64,000 nucleotides of DNA from Aquabacterium sp. J223 (GTDB lineage: Bacteria; Pseudomonadota; Gammaproteobacteria; Burkholderiales; Burkholderiaceae_C): assembly GCF_024666615.1 (NCBI RefSeq), contig NZ_CP088297.1, forward strand, positions 4,196,501 through 4,260,500, read 5' to 3'. The position numbers and the translations under genes were made by a program. The first letter of the stretch is position 1; the number at the start of each line of letters is the position of its first letter. Below the pieces are notes generated by a model that was not told where the DNA came from, searched no databases, and saw only the letters and a program-made list of their open reading frames with translations. Positions 51,345-61,693 of this stretch are shown in pieces.

Positions 51345-52931
51345 ATTCAACGCCGCACCTTCATCGCCGCGGGCAGCGCGTCCGCGGCGCTCACGTCGCT
51401 CGGCCTGTCGGAACAGGCCCTCGCCCAGGCCGGATTGCGGCTGGGTCCCGCACGACCCTTCAGCGCCGCGGCGCTGGTGGAACAGGCGCGCAGCCTGGCG
51501 TCGCGCCCCTTTGCCGCGGCGGCCAACCTGCCGAAGGACGTGCTGGAGCGCATCGACTACGACGCCCACGGCAAGATCCGCTTCAACCCGGAGGTGGCGC
51601 TGTTCAAGGACGGTCCCGGCGCCTTCCCGGTGACCTTCTTCCACCTCGGCCGCTTCTTCCAGACGCCGGTGCAGATGCATGTGCTGGAGAAGGCCGCCAG
51701 CGGCTTCGACGCCCGCGAGATCCTCTACTCGCCGAGCTACTTCGACATGCCGGCCGACAGTCCGGCCCGGCAGCTGCCGCAGGGCGCCGGCTTCGCCGGC
51801 TTCCGCTTCCAGGAAAGCCGGCTCGGCGACCCGGCCAAGCTGCCCTGGCAGCGCAACGACTGGGTGGCCTTCCTCGGCGCGTCGTACTTCCGCGCCATCG
51901 GCGAGCTGTACCAGTACGGCCTGTCGGCGCGCGGCGTGCTGGTCGATGCCGCGGTGCCGGGCCGCGACGAGGAATTTCCCGCCTTCACCCGCTTCTGGTT
52001 CGAGCCGCCCACCGGCAACGACACCGTCGTCGTGCACGCGCTGCTCGACGGCCCCAGCCTCACCGGCGCCTACCGCTTCGTGATGAAGCGCGACAGGGCG
52101 GTGGTGATGGACATTGAGGCGCACCTCTTCCTGCGCAAGGACGTGGCGCGCCTCGGCCTGGCGCCCCTGACATCGATGTACTGGTACTCCGAGACCACCA
52201 AGCCCACCGCCATCGACTGGCGCCCCGAAGTGCACGACTCCGACGGCCTGGCGATCTGGACCGGCGCCGGCGAGCGGCTGTGGCGGCCGCTGCTGAACCC
52301 GGCGGCCACGGTGGCGTCGGCCTTCGTCGACAAGACCCCGCGCGGCTTCGGCCTGCTGCAGCGCGACCGCAACTTCGACCACTACCAGGACGGCGTGGCC
52401 TACGACCGCCGGCCCAGCCTCTGGGTCGAGCCGCTGGGCGACTGGGGCGAGGGCAGCGTGCAGCTGATCGAGATCCCCACCGACGACGAGATCCACGACA
52501 ACACCGTCGCCGCCTGGGTGCCGAAGGCGCCCGCCACCGCCGGCAGCCGCGTCGACCTGCGCTACCGGCTGCACTGGACCGACCGCGAGCCCTACCCCAC
52601 CCCGCTGGCGCAGTGCGTGGCCACCCGGCTGGGCCGCGGCGGCGTGCCCGGCCAGCCGCGGCCGGCGGGCGTGCGCAAGTTCATGGTCGAGTTCCTCGGC
52701 GGTCCGCTCGACAAGCTGCCCTTCGGCGTCAAGCCGGAGGCGGTGCTGTCGGCCGCGCGGGGCAGCTTCTCCTACGTCTTCACCGAGGCGGTGCCGAACA
52801 ACGTGCCCGGCCACTGGCGCGCGCAGTTCGACTTCACGCCCCAGGACAACGAGCCGGTGGACCTGCGGCTGTACCTGAAAAACGGCGACCAGACGCTGAG
52901 CGAGACCTGGCTCTACCAGCTGCGGCCCTGA
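51345..52931 (+). CDS. Periplasmic glucan biosynthesis protein, OpgG/OpgD (MdoG/MdoD) family
   Basis: This protein of about 528 residues acts in osmoregulated periplasmic glucan synthesis. Family landmarks: FSAAALVEQARSLASRPF, YDAHGKIRFNPEVALFKD, PLTSMYWYSETTKP, DWRPEVHDSDGLAIWTGAGE and the C-terminal Ig-like domain (NNVPGHWRAQFDF). A perfect AGGAGG (51332-51337) is followed 7 nt later by ATT, and the frame from ATT encodes QRRTFIAAGSASAALTSLGL, a Tat signal ending in ALAQA. No ATG, GTG or TTG fits that signal; the first alternative, a TTG at 51435, would remove it. The Tat signal points to OpgD rather than OpgG. An ATT start is very rare (infC, pcnB). Confidence 0.85.
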   Translation: MQRRTFIAAGSASAALTSLGLSEQALAQAGLRLGPARPFSAAALVEQARSLASRPFAAAANLPKDVLERIDYDAHGKIRFNPEVALFKDGPGAFPVTFFHLGRFFQTPVQMHVLEKAASGFDAREILYSPSYFDMPADSPARQLPQGAGFAGFRFQESRLGDPAKLPWQRNDWVAFLGASYFRAIGELYQYGLSARGVLVDAAVPGRDEEFPAFTRFWFEPPTGNDTVVVHALLDGPSLTGAYRFVMKRDRAVVMDIEAHLFLRKDVARLGLAPLTSMYWYSETTKPTAIDWRPEVHDSDGLAIWTGAGERLWRPLLNPAATVASAFVDKTPRGFGLLQRDRNFDHYQDGVAYDRRPSLWVEPLGDWGEGSVQLIEIPTDDEIHDNTVAAWVPKAPATAGSRVDLRYRLHWTDREPYPTPLAQCVATRLGRGGVPGQPRPAGVRKFMVEFLGGPLDKLPFGVKPEAVLSAARGSFSYVFTEAVPNNVPGHWRAQFDFTPQDNEPVDLRLYLKNGDQTLSETWLYQLRP

Positions 52932-52943
52932 GCCTCGCATGCC

Positions 52944-52968
52944 GAACGGCCCGCTCGACGGGCCGTTC
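52944..52968. terminator. Hairpin between the opg gene and metG
   Basis: GAACGGCCCG and CGGGCCGTTC form a perfect 10-bp stem around a 5-nt loop, 12 bp after the opg stop. Only a short T-containing stretch follows, so it is a plausible but imperfect terminator. Confidence 0.55.
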
Positions 52969-52969
52969 C

Positions 52970-52975
52970 TACAAT
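52970..52975 (+). promoter_or_regulatory. Possible -10 hexamer of metG
   Basis: TACAAT sits 25 bp before the metG ATG, directly after the hairpin. No convincing -35 is seen because that region is the hairpin arm. Confidence 0.4.
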
Positions 52976-53000
52976 GGCCGGCTGCTTTGGACCGTGATCC

Positions 53001-55064
53001 ATGACCACCCGCCAGCTCTTCGTCACCACCGCGCTGCCCTACGCCAACGCGCCCTTCCACATCGGCCACATGATGGAGTACATCCAGGCCGACATCTGGG
53101 TGCGGTTCCAGCGGATGCAGGGCCACACGGTGCACTTCGTCGGCGCCGACGACGCGCACGGCGCGCCGATCATGATCGCGGCCGAGAAGGCGGGGAAGAC
53201 GCCGCAGGCCTTCGTCGCCGAGATCGCCGCCGGGCGGAAGCAGTACCTCGACGGCTTCCACATCGCCTTCGACCACTGGCACTCCACCGACGCGCCGGAG
53301 AACCATGCCCTGGCGAAGGACGTGTACCTGGCGCTGCGCCGCAACGGCCTGATCTTCACCCGCGAGATCGAGCAGTTCTTCGACCCGGTCAAGGGCATGT
53401 TCCTGCCCGACCGCTACATCAAGGGCGAGTGCCCGCGCTGTGGGGCCAAGGACCAGTACGGCGATTCCTGCGAGGTCTGCGGCGCGGTGTACGCGCCCAC
53501 CGAGCTGAAGAACCCGTACTCGACGCTGACCGGGGCCACCCCGGTGCTGAAGAGCAGCGAGCACCACTTCTTCCAGCTCTCCTCGCAGCGCTGCATCGAC
53601 TTCCTGCAGGCGTGGACGACCACCCCCGGCCGGCTGCAGCCGGAGGTGCTGAACAAGATCCGCGAGTGGTTCGCGCCCGAGGGCTCCGAGGCCGAGGGCA
53701 CCCGCCTGGCCGACTGGGACATCAGCCGCGACGCGCCCTACTTCGGCATCCAGATCCCCGATGCACCGGGCAAGTACTTCTACGTCTGGCTGGACGCCCC
53801 GATCGGTTACCTGGCGGCGCTCAAGGCCCACTGCGACAAGGCCGGCGTCGACTTCGACCGGCTGCTCGACCCCGACGGCCCGACCGAGCAGGTGCACTTC
53901 ATCGGCAAGGACATCACGTACTTCCACACGCTGTTCTGGCCGGCGATGCTGCACTTCTCCGGCCGCAAGACGCCGGACCACATCTTCGTCCACGGCTTCA
54001 TCACCGTCAGCGGCGAGAAGATGAGCAAGAGCCGAGGCACCGGCATCTCGCCGCTGAAGTACCTGGAGCTGGGGCTCGACCCGGAGTGGCTGCGCTACTA
54101 CCTGGCGGCCAAGCTCAACGGCCGGGTGGAGGACATCGACTTCAACCCCGACGACTTCGTCGCCCGCGTCAACGCGGACCTGGTCGGGAAGTACATCAAC
54201 ATCGCCAGCCGCGCGGCCGGTTTCATCGCCAAGCGCTTCGACGGCCGGTTGTCCGGCGACCTGGGCGTCGAGGGCCGCACGCTGCTGGACCACCTGCGCG
54301 CCGGCCGCGACGGCATCGTGCAGGCCTACGAGGACCGCGAGTACGGCCGCGCCCTGCGCGAGGTGATGCTGCTGGCCGACCGCGTCAACGAGTTCGTCGA
54401 CCGCCACAAGCCGTGGGAACTGGCCAAGCACGCCGAGCAGTCCGCCGTGCTGCACGACGTCTGCAGCACCTGCATCGAGGCCTTCCGGCTGCTGACGGTC
54501 TACCTGAAACCGGTGCTGCCGGCGCTGGCCGCCAAGGTCGAGGCCTTCCTCCAGGTGCCGCCGCTGCGGCTGGACGATCTGGACCGCGACCTCGGCGCGC
54601 ACACCATCGGCCGCTACCAGCACCTGCTGCAGCGGGTGGACGAAAAACGGCTGGACGCCCTGCTCGCCCCGGCCGAGGCCGCGCCGATCGAGCTGCCGCC
54701 GCCCGGCGGCGAGGCCATCGCCGAGACCATCGGCCTCGACGACTTCGCCAAGCTCGACCTGCGCATCGCCCGGATCGTCTCCGCCGAACGGGTCGAAGGC
54801 TCGACCAAGCTGCTGAAGCTCATGCTCGACGTCGGCGAGGCGCAGCCGCGGCAGGTGTTCAGCGGCATCCAGTCGGCCTATGCACCGGAGGACCTGGTCG
54901 GCAGGCTCACCGTCATGGTGGCCAACCTGGCCACCCGCAAGATGAAGTTCGGGCTCAGCCAGGGCATGGTGCTGGCCGCCAGCCACGGCGACGAGAAGGC
55001 CCACCCGGGCCTGTACCTGCTCGAGCCGCACGAGGGCGCGACGCCCGGGTTGCGGGTGCGCTGA
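53001..55064 (+). CDS. metG: Methionyl-tRNA synthetase
   Basis: This 687-residue class I synthetase charges tRNA-Met with methionine. The HIGH motif is FHIGH near residue 20, the zinc knuckle [19 protein letters not shown] lies near 145-160, and KMSKSRG follows near 340. An anticodon-binding helical domain comes next, with the C-terminal EMAP II-like tRNA-binding domain ([19 protein letters not shown]), which also drives dimerisation. Full length for the MetG1 type. Ordinary housekeeping gene, monocistronic by spacing. Confidence 0.98.
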   Translation: MTTRQLFVTTALPYANAPFHIGHMMEYIQADIWVRFQRMQGHTVHFVGADDAHGAPIMIAAEKAGKTPQAFVAEIAAGRKQYLDGFHIAFDHWHSTDAPENHALAKDVYLALRRNGLIFTREIEQFFDPVKGMFLPDRYIKGECPRCGAKDQYGDSCEVCGAVYAPTELKNPYSTLTGATPVLKSSEHHFFQLSSQRCIDFLQAWTTTPGRLQPEVLNKIREWFAPEGSEAEGTRLADWDISRDAPYFGIQIPDAPGKYFYVWLDAPIGYLAALKAHCDKAGVDFDRLLDPDGPTEQVHFIGKDITYFHTLFWPAMLHFSGRKTPDHIFVHGFITVSGEKMSKSRGTGISPLKYLELGLDPEWLRYYLAAKLNGRVEDIDFNPDDFVARVNADLVGKYINIASRAAGFIAKRFDGRLSGDLGVEGRTLLDHLRAGRDGIVQAYEDREYGRALREVMLLADRVNEFVDRHKPWELAKHAEQSAVLHDVCSTCIEAFRLLTVYLKPVLPALAAKVEAFLQVPPLRLDDLDRDLGAHTIGRYQHLLQRVDEKRLDALLAPAEAAPIELPPPGGEAIAETIGLDDFAKLDLRIARIVSAERVEGSTKLLKLMLDVGEAQPRQVFSGIQSAYAPEDLVGRLTVMVANLATRKMKFGLSQGMVLAASHGDEKAHPGLYLLEPHEGATPGLRVR

Positions 55065-55143
55065 GCCGGCGGTGATTGGAAGCCGGGCGGCGCTCGGCTA
55101 GGCTTCGGCCCGTCCACAGGAGGACAGGAGGACAGGAGCCGCC

Positions 55144-55998
55144 ATGAACGCGATGCCCATCCGGCCGGCCCGGCAGGCCGACGCCGTCGTCCGCCGCTGG
55201 CTGGCGCGTGCGCTGGTCCCGGCCGCGCTGCTGCTGGGGGCCGGCGCCGGCCAGGCCGAGACGCGCGAGGTCAGCTTCCCCTGGCAGCCGGGCGTGCACG
55301 ACCGCTTCTCCGACGCCGCGCCCACCGGCGACCTGACCGCCCGGCTCCACCTGCCCGACGGCGCCAGCGGGCCGCTGCCCTTCATCGTCTTCCTGCACGG
55401 CTGCAGCGGGCTGAGGCCGCAGCTGGTCGAGCACTGGAGCAGCCGGCTCAACCGCCAGGGCGTCGGTGTGCTGATGGTCGACAGCTTCACCGCGCGCGGC
55501 ATCTCCGACGTGTGCGGCGAAGGCGGCCCCTGGTTCGGCCGCCGGGTCGACGACGTGCGGGCGGCGCATGCCTGGCTGGTGCAGCAGCCCTTCGTGCGCA
55601 CCGACCGCATCGCGCTGATGGGCCAGTCGCATGGCGGCGCCGTGACCCTGCTGGCCATGGCCGGCGTGCGCACCTCGCCGCTGTTCGTCGGCGGCGTGGC
55701 GCTGTACCCCGCCTGCCAGGTCGGCGCCGGCCGGCTGCAGTTCGGCAAGCCGACGGTGATCATGGTCGGCGACGAGGACAACTGGACCCCCGCCGCCGCC
55801 TGCCAGACGCTGCACGCGGCGCAGAAGCAGCCCGAGCACCTGGACCTCATCGTCTACCCCGGCGCCCGTCACTCTTTCGACAACCCGGTGCCCTACGCGC
55901 TGGCGCTGCGCAAGTACTACGTCGGCGAGCACGCCGCCTCGCGCGACAAGGCGCGCGAGCGGGTGGCGGCCTTCGTCGAGGCGGTGCTGAAACCTTGA
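55144..55998 (+). CDS. Exported dienelactone-hydrolase-like protein
   Basis: This 284-residue alpha/beta hydrolase has a signal peptide (LARALVPAALLLGAGAGQAE). The fold markers are FLHGCSGLRP, nucleophile elbow GQSHGGAV, an acidic GDEDNWTP and the final histidine in PGARHSFDNP, so a Ser-Asp-His triad. True dienelactone hydrolases use Cys and are cytoplasmic; this serine, secreted branch has mostly unknown substrates, probably esters. The ATG at 55144 follows tandem AGGACAGGAGGACAGGAG repeats (55120-55138) giving up to three possible Shine-Dalgarno sites. It is followed by a small hairpin and the SulP gene. Confidence 0.82.
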   Translation: MNAMPIRPARQADAVVRRWLARALVPAALLLGAGAGQAETREVSFPWQPGVHDRFSDAAPTGDLTARLHLPDGASGPLPFIVFLHGCSGLRPQLVEHWSSRLNRQGVGVLMVDSFTARGISDVCGEGGPWFGRRVDDVRAAHAWLVQQPFVRTDRIALMGQSHGGAVTLLAMAGVRTSPLFVGGVALYPACQVGAGRLQFGKPTVIMVGDEDNWTPAAACQTLHAAQKQPEHLDLIVYPGARHSFDNPVPYALALRKYYVGEHAASRDKARERVAAFVEAVLKP

Positions 55999-56016
55999 GC
56001 CGCGCTCCCGCACGGC

Positions 56017-56032
56017 CGCTCCGAAGGGAGCG
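56017..56032. terminator. Small hairpin after the dienelactone-hydrolase-like gene
   Basis: CGCTCC-GAAG-GGAGCG is a 6-bp stem with a stable GAAG tetraloop, 18 bp after the stop codon. It is followed at once by a segment resembling the one at 18942-18973. Weak terminator candidate. Confidence 0.35.
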
Positions 56033-56074
56033 CTGCCTCCCTCTTGGAGGGACAGAGCGAAGCAAAAGGGTGCC

Positions 56075-57745
56075 ATGACCGTTCACCGCTTCCGGCCCCG
56101 CCTGCTCGACGCGCTGCGCGGCTACGACCGTCGGCGCCTCGCCGCCGACATCGGCGCCGGCGTCACCGTCGGCGTGGTGGCGCTGCCGCTGGCCATGGCC
56201 TTCGCCATCGCATCCGGCGTCAAGCCCGAGCAGGGCCTGGTCACCGCCATCGTCGCCGGCTTCCTCATCTCGGCGTTCGGCGGCTCGAACGTGCAGATCG
56301 GCGGGCCGGCCGGCGCCTTCATCGTGATCGTCTACGGCATCGTCGAACGCTACGGCCTGACCAACCTGCTCATCTCGACCGCGCTGGCCGGCGTGCTGCT
56401 GTTCCTGCTCGGGCTGCTCAGGCTGGGCACGCTGGTGCGCTACGTGCCGGTGCCCATCATCGTCGGCTTCACCAACGGCATCGCGGTGCTGATCGCCTTG
56501 TCGCAGTTGAAGGACGGGCTGGGCCTGCAAGTGCCCAAGGTGCCGGCCGACGCGTTCTCGCAGCTGGCCGCGCTCGGCGCCCACCTGCACACCTTCAACC
56601 CCTGGGCGCTGGCGGTGACCCTGGCCAGCCTGGCGGTGCTGCTCGGCTGGTCGCGGCTCGGCCGCGTCGGTGACGCCGCGTCGACCCGCGCCGCCGCGGC
56701 CTGGGCCGCCCGGCTGCCGGCGCCGCTGGTGGTGCTGGTCCTCGGCGGTGCCGCGGTGGCGCTGCTCGGCCTGCCGGTGGACACCATCGGCTCGCGCTTC
56801 GGCGGCATCCCGCGCGCCCTGCCGGCGCTGGAACTGCCGGCGTTCAGCTGGGCCTCGGCGCAGGCGCTCGTCGTGCCGACGGTCACGCTCGCGCTGCTGG
56901 GGGCGGTCGAGTCGCTGCTGTGCGCCCGGGTGGCCGACCAGGCCAGCGGCCTGCCGCGCCACGACCCCAACCAGGAGCTGATGGCGCAGGGCATCGCCAA
57001 CGTCGCGGCACCGCTGTTCGGCGGCATCCCGGCCACCGGCACCATCGCGCGCACGCTGACCAACGCCCGGGCGGGCGCCACCAGCCCCATCGCCGGCATG
57101 GTGCACGCGCTGACGCTGCTGGCCGTGGTGCTGCTGGCCGCGCCGCTGGCCGACCGGGTGCCGCTGCCGGCGCTGGCGGCCATCCTCCTGCACGTGGCCT
57201 GGAACATGGGCGAGTGGCGGACGCTCTCGCGCCGCCACCTGCGCCGCCACGGCGCCGACTACCGCTGGGTGCTGCTGGGCACCTTCGTGCTGACGGTGGT
57301 GTTCGACCTGACGGTGGCGGTGCAGGCCGGACTGGTGGCCGCCTGCGCCTTCTTCCTCTGGCGCATGGCCACGCTGTTCACCGCCACGCCGTGGCCCGAC
57401 CGGGCACCGGACGGCGTGGGCGTGGTGCGGCTGGAGGGCGCCCTGTTCTTCGGCGCCGTCGGCCGCATCGAGGCGCTGGCCGACCCGTCCGCCGCACCGG
57501 GCGCCCCCGCCGGCACGCGGGCGCTGGTGCTCGACGCCGACCGGCTGTTCTGGATGGACGCCTCGGGCCTGGACGCCCTCGTCCAGCTGCAGCGCGACCT
57601 CCAGCGACAGGGACGCGAACTGTGGCTGACCGGCCTGCGCGGCCAGCCGGCCGACAAGGTGCAGCGCGCGGGGCTGACCGAGGGGCTGGGCGGCGCCCGG
57701 CTGGCGCCGGACGTCGGCAGCGCGCTGGCGGCGCTGGCGGCCTGA
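56075..57745 (+). CDS. SulP-family anion transporter with STAS domain
   Basis: This 556-residue inner-membrane transporter of the SLC26/SulP family has an N-terminal signature ADIGAGVTVGVVALPLAMAFA, a GGSNVQIGGPAGAF selectivity-region motif, about ten to twelve hydrophobic spans and a C-terminal cytoplasmic STAS domain (VLDADRLFWMDASGLDALVQ). The family carries sulfate, bicarbonate or dicarboxylates, coupled to Na+ or H+. No carbonic anhydrase is adjacent, so the anion cannot be inferred. Length is normal. It is convergent with the BamE-like gene, 16 bp apart. Confidence 0.92.
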   Translation: MTVHRFRPRLLDALRGYDRRRLAADIGAGVTVGVVALPLAMAFAIASGVKPEQGLVTAIVAGFLISAFGGSNVQIGGPAGAFIVIVYGIVERYGLTNLLISTALAGVLLFLLGLLRLGTLVRYVPVPIIVGFTNGIAVLIALSQLKDGLGLQVPKVPADAFSQLAALGAHLHTFNPWALAVTLASLAVLLGWSRLGRVGDAASTRAAAAWAARLPAPLVVLVLGGAAVALLGLPVDTIGSRFGGIPRALPALELPAFSWASAQALVVPTVTLALLGAVESLLCARVADQASGLPRHDPNQELMAQGIANVAAPLFGGIPATGTIARTLTNARAGATSPIAGMVHALTLLAVVLLAAPLADRVPLPALAAILLHVAWNMGEWRTLSRRHLRRHGADYRWVLLGTFVLTVVFDLTVAVQAGLVAACAFFLWRMATLFTATPWPDRAPDGVGVVRLEGALFFGAVGRIEALADPSAAPGAPAGTRALVLDADRLFWMDASGLDALVQLQRDLQRQGRELWLTGLRGQPADKVQRAGLTEGLGGARLAPDVGSALAALAA

Positions 57746-57761
57746 GCCGCCGCGGCCTGCG

Positions 57762-58268
57762 CTACCGCTGGCCGTCGCCCTCGCGGCTGCGGTCGTCCGA
57801 CTCGGCGCTGCGCACCACCCGGCCGTCGGCGTCGAAGACCACGGTGAACCAGCGCGACGCCATGCCGTCGCGCCAGCGCCAGTCCCACTCCTCCTCCCGC
57901 TTCAGCGGGTAGGCCGTGGTGCGCGCCGGCCGGCCGAGCAGCCGCCGCACCTGCGCCTTGTCCAGGCCGGGCCGCACCTGGGCGAAGGTGGCCGGCTGCA
58001 GCACCTGGCGCAGCGCGCTCATCTTGCCGTCGGGCGCGATGGTGATCAGGTAGTTGACCTGGCCTTCGGGCTGGCGCGGGTATTCGAGCGTGCGCGAGCC
58101 GTCCGGCTCGGCGAACACCGCGGCGGGCTCGCCGAACTCGCGCCGCACGTCGGCCTCGGTGGACAGGCCCTCCTCCAGCCGGTCGATGCGCTTCTGGTCG
58201 CAGCCGACGAGGGCGAGCAATGCGCCGAGGCCGGCGGCGAGCCAGGCGGTGACGGTGGCAGATGGCAT
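57762..58268 (-). CDS. BamE/SmpA-like outer-membrane lipoprotein
   Basis: This 168-residue lipoprotein has a signal peptide ending in the lipobox LVGCDQ and two copies of a SmpA/OmlA-like fold: the first around LEEGLSTEADVRREFGEPAA, the second around VRPGLDKAQVRRLLGRPART. BamE is a single-domain accessory of the beta-barrel assembly machine. This double-domain protein is longer than BamE (about 115-135 residues) and may be a relative with another envelope role. It is convergent with the SulP transporter. Confidence 0.78.
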   Translation of the reverse strand: MPSATVTAWLAAGLGALLALVGCDQKRIDRLEEGLSTEADVRREFGEPAAVFAEPDGSRTLEYPRQPEGQVNYLITIAPDGKMSALRQVLQPATFAQVRPGLDKAQVRRLLGRPARTTAYPLKREEEWDWRWRDGMASRWFTVVFDADGRVVRSAESDDRSREGDGQR

Positions 58269-58364
58269 GCAGGGCTCCTCTCAAGGAAAGGCCGGGCCGC
58301 CCCAAGTTTCCTTGCCCCCGTGGGGGGCGGGCTGGGCTTCAGCCCGGCCCTGGGGGCCCCTCAG

Positions 58365-58370
58365 TAGAAT
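58365..58370 (+). promoter_or_regulatory. Possible -10 hexamer upstream of DUF3460-scpA
   Basis: TAGAAT lies 56 bp before the DUF3460 ATG in a 158-bp gap otherwise made of GC hairpins (for example GGGCT/AGCCC near 58330-58345). No -35 match at 17 bp. Low-confidence promoter call. Confidence 0.3.
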
Positions 58371-58426
58371 CCCGGTCATTGTCCCGCCGGTGGTGCACCG
58401 GCCTCTTGTCTGCATTAGCCATCGCC

Positions 58427-58633
58427 ATGCCGCTGTTCTGGAAGCCGTACAAGAGCGAGATCACCCAGTTCCTCGACGAGCTGAAGTCGGCCAAGCCCAC
58501 GCTGGAGCGCGAGCAGCAGGCCGGCCGCGCGCTGCTCTGGGACAAGGAACTCGACCCCGAGTGGCAGGCCCAGTTCAAGGCCGGCAAGGTGTCGCAGGCG
58601 CCTTACGTCTACCAGCCCCGTCCGAGCAAGTGA
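58427..58633 (+). CDS. DUF3460 family protein
   Basis: This 68-residue soluble protein (MPLFWKPYKSEITQFLDELK at the start, LWDKELDPEWQAQFKAGKVS and QPRPSK at the end) is typical of the small betaproteobacterial DUF3460 family, which regularly precedes scpA. Its stop overlaps the GTG start of scpA by 4 bp, so it is cotranscribed and coupled. Function unknown. A longer upstream reading is low-complexity and not used. Confidence 0.9.
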   Translation: MPLFWKPYKSEITQFLDELKSAKPTLEREQQAGRALLWDKELDPEWQAQFKAGKVSQAPYVYQPRPSK

Positions 58634-59466
58634 CCGCCACCGCCGTGGCCGCGGACGACCACGGTATTCCGGAAGTCGTGGACCAGGTTGCCGTCGCCCG
58701 CCTCTACGGCGAGCCGCTGTTCGCGCTGCCGCAGGACCTGTACATCCCGCCGGACGCACTGGAGGTCTTCCTCGAGGCCTTCGAGGGCCCGCTGGACCTG
58801 CTGCTCTACCTGATCCGGCGGCAGAACTTCAACATCCTCGACATCCCGCTGGCCAGCGTCACCCGCCAGTACCTGGACTACGTCGACCAGATCCGCCAAC
58901 ACAACCTCGAGCTGGCCAGCGAGTACCTGCTGATGGCGGCCATGCTGATCGAGATCAAGAGCCGCATGCTGCTGCCGCAGCGCAAGGCCGACGACGGCGC
59001 CGAACCCGAGGACCCGCGGGCCGAGCTGGTGCGGCGGCTGCTGGAGTACGAGCAGATGAAGCTGGCCGCCGCCCGGCTGGACGCGCTGCCGCTGCTGGGC
59101 CGCGACTTTCTGCGTGCGCAGGTCACCATCGAGCAGGCGCTGCAGCCCCGTTTTCCCGACGTCACGGTGGACGACCTGCGCGGGGCTTGGGCCGACGTGC
59201 TCAAGCGCGCCCGGCTGCACCAGCACCACCGCATCAGCCGCGAGCAGCTGTCGGTGCGCGAGCACATGAGCCTGGTGCTCAAGCGGCTGCAGGGCCGGCG
59301 CTACGTCGAGTTCGACGAGCTGTTCGACGTGCAGCGCGGCCCGCAGGTGATGGTGGTCACCTTCATCGCGCTGCTGGAGCTGGCGCGCGAGCGGCTGCTG
59401 GAAATCACCCAGGCCGAAGCGTTCGCTCCGATCTACGTCCGGCTGGCCTACACGCCGGCGGCCTGA
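58630..59466 (+). CDS. scpA: Segregation and condensation protein A
   Basis: This 278-residue kleisin bridges SMC heads together with ScpB in chromosome condensation and segregation. Recognised by FLEAFEGPLDLLLYLIRRQN near residue 40, SEYLLMAAMLIEIKSRMLLP near 97 and the C-terminal winged helix (VEFDELF, VVTFIALLELARERLLEI). GTG start at 58630 overlaps the DUF3460 stop (GTGA). No scpB is in the window. The downstream panB gene is 63 bp away on the same strand. Confidence 0.95.
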   Translation: MTATAVAADDHGIPEVVDQVAVARLYGEPLFALPQDLYIPPDALEVFLEAFEGPLDLLLYLIRRQNFNILDIPLASVTRQYLDYVDQIRQHNLELASEYLLMAAMLIEIKSRMLLPQRKADDGAEPEDPRAELVRRLLEYEQMKLAAARLDALPLLGRDFLRAQVTIEQALQPRFPDVTVDDLRGAWADVLKRARLHQHHRISREQLSVREHMSLVLKRLQGRRYVEFDELFDVQRGPQVMVVTFIALLELARERLLEITQAEAFAPIYVRLAYTPAA

Positions 59467-59529
59467 CGCTTCGAGACGTCGATCGGGCGGCGCCCCACAA
59501 TCGCGCTCCCGCGCCCCGAGGTCCCCGTC

Positions 59530-61216
<1,687 letters not shown>

Positions 61217-61220
61217 CGCC

Positions 61221-61655
61221 TCAACCCGCGGTGGCCCGCCGCCGCACGCATTCCAGGTAGGCCTCGCCGTCCGGCGGCAGGCCGCTGCGCTGCGAGGCCC
61301 ACACCATCTCGCCCAGGCATTCCATCGCCTGGTGCTGCGCCTCGTGCAGCGAGCCCAGGCGGACGGCCAGCAGGTCCACCGCCTGCTTGATGCCGCGCGG
61401 CTGGTCGATGGCCAGCTGCTCGGTGATCGACAGGTGCATGGCCAGGTGCAGGAAGGGGTTGGTGCGGCCGTCCTCCACCGCGTAGCCGCGGTCCAGCGCC
61501 GCCTGCAGGTCCGCCAGGTCGGCGTCGTATTCGGGGTGCTCGGCGATCCAGTCGGCGGCGATGGCCTCCATCGGCGTCAGCGGCAGGCCCTCGTGGCGCT
61601 TGCGCCAGGTGTCGCAGAAGAAGCGGCGGACGTCGTGCTGGGAGGGAGCGAACAT
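61221..61655 (-). CDS. DUF1841 family protein
   Basis: This 144-residue soluble protein contains FAPSQHDVRRFFCDTWRKR, then HPEYDADLADLQAALDRGYA, and NPFLHLAMHLSITEQLAIDQ, which identify the DUF1841 family of beta- and gammaproteobacteria. The histidines in LHLAMHLSI suggest a metal or cofactor site, but no function has been established to my knowledge. Start ATG at 61655 is preceded by GGGAGCG. It is followed upstream on the same strand by a binding-protein gene, but a 38-bp gap and different theme suggest independent roles. Confidence 0.87.
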   Translation of the reverse strand: MFAPSQHDVRRFFCDTWRKRHEGLPLTPMEAIAADWIAEHPEYDADLADLQAALDRGYAVEDGRTNPFLHLAMHLSITEQLAIDQPRGIKQAVDLLAVRLGSLHEAQHQAMECLGEMVWASQRSGLPPDGEAYLECVRRRATAG

Positions 61656-61693
61656 CGCGCCGATTGTCGCCGCCGCGCCCGCCCCTGCCGGCC

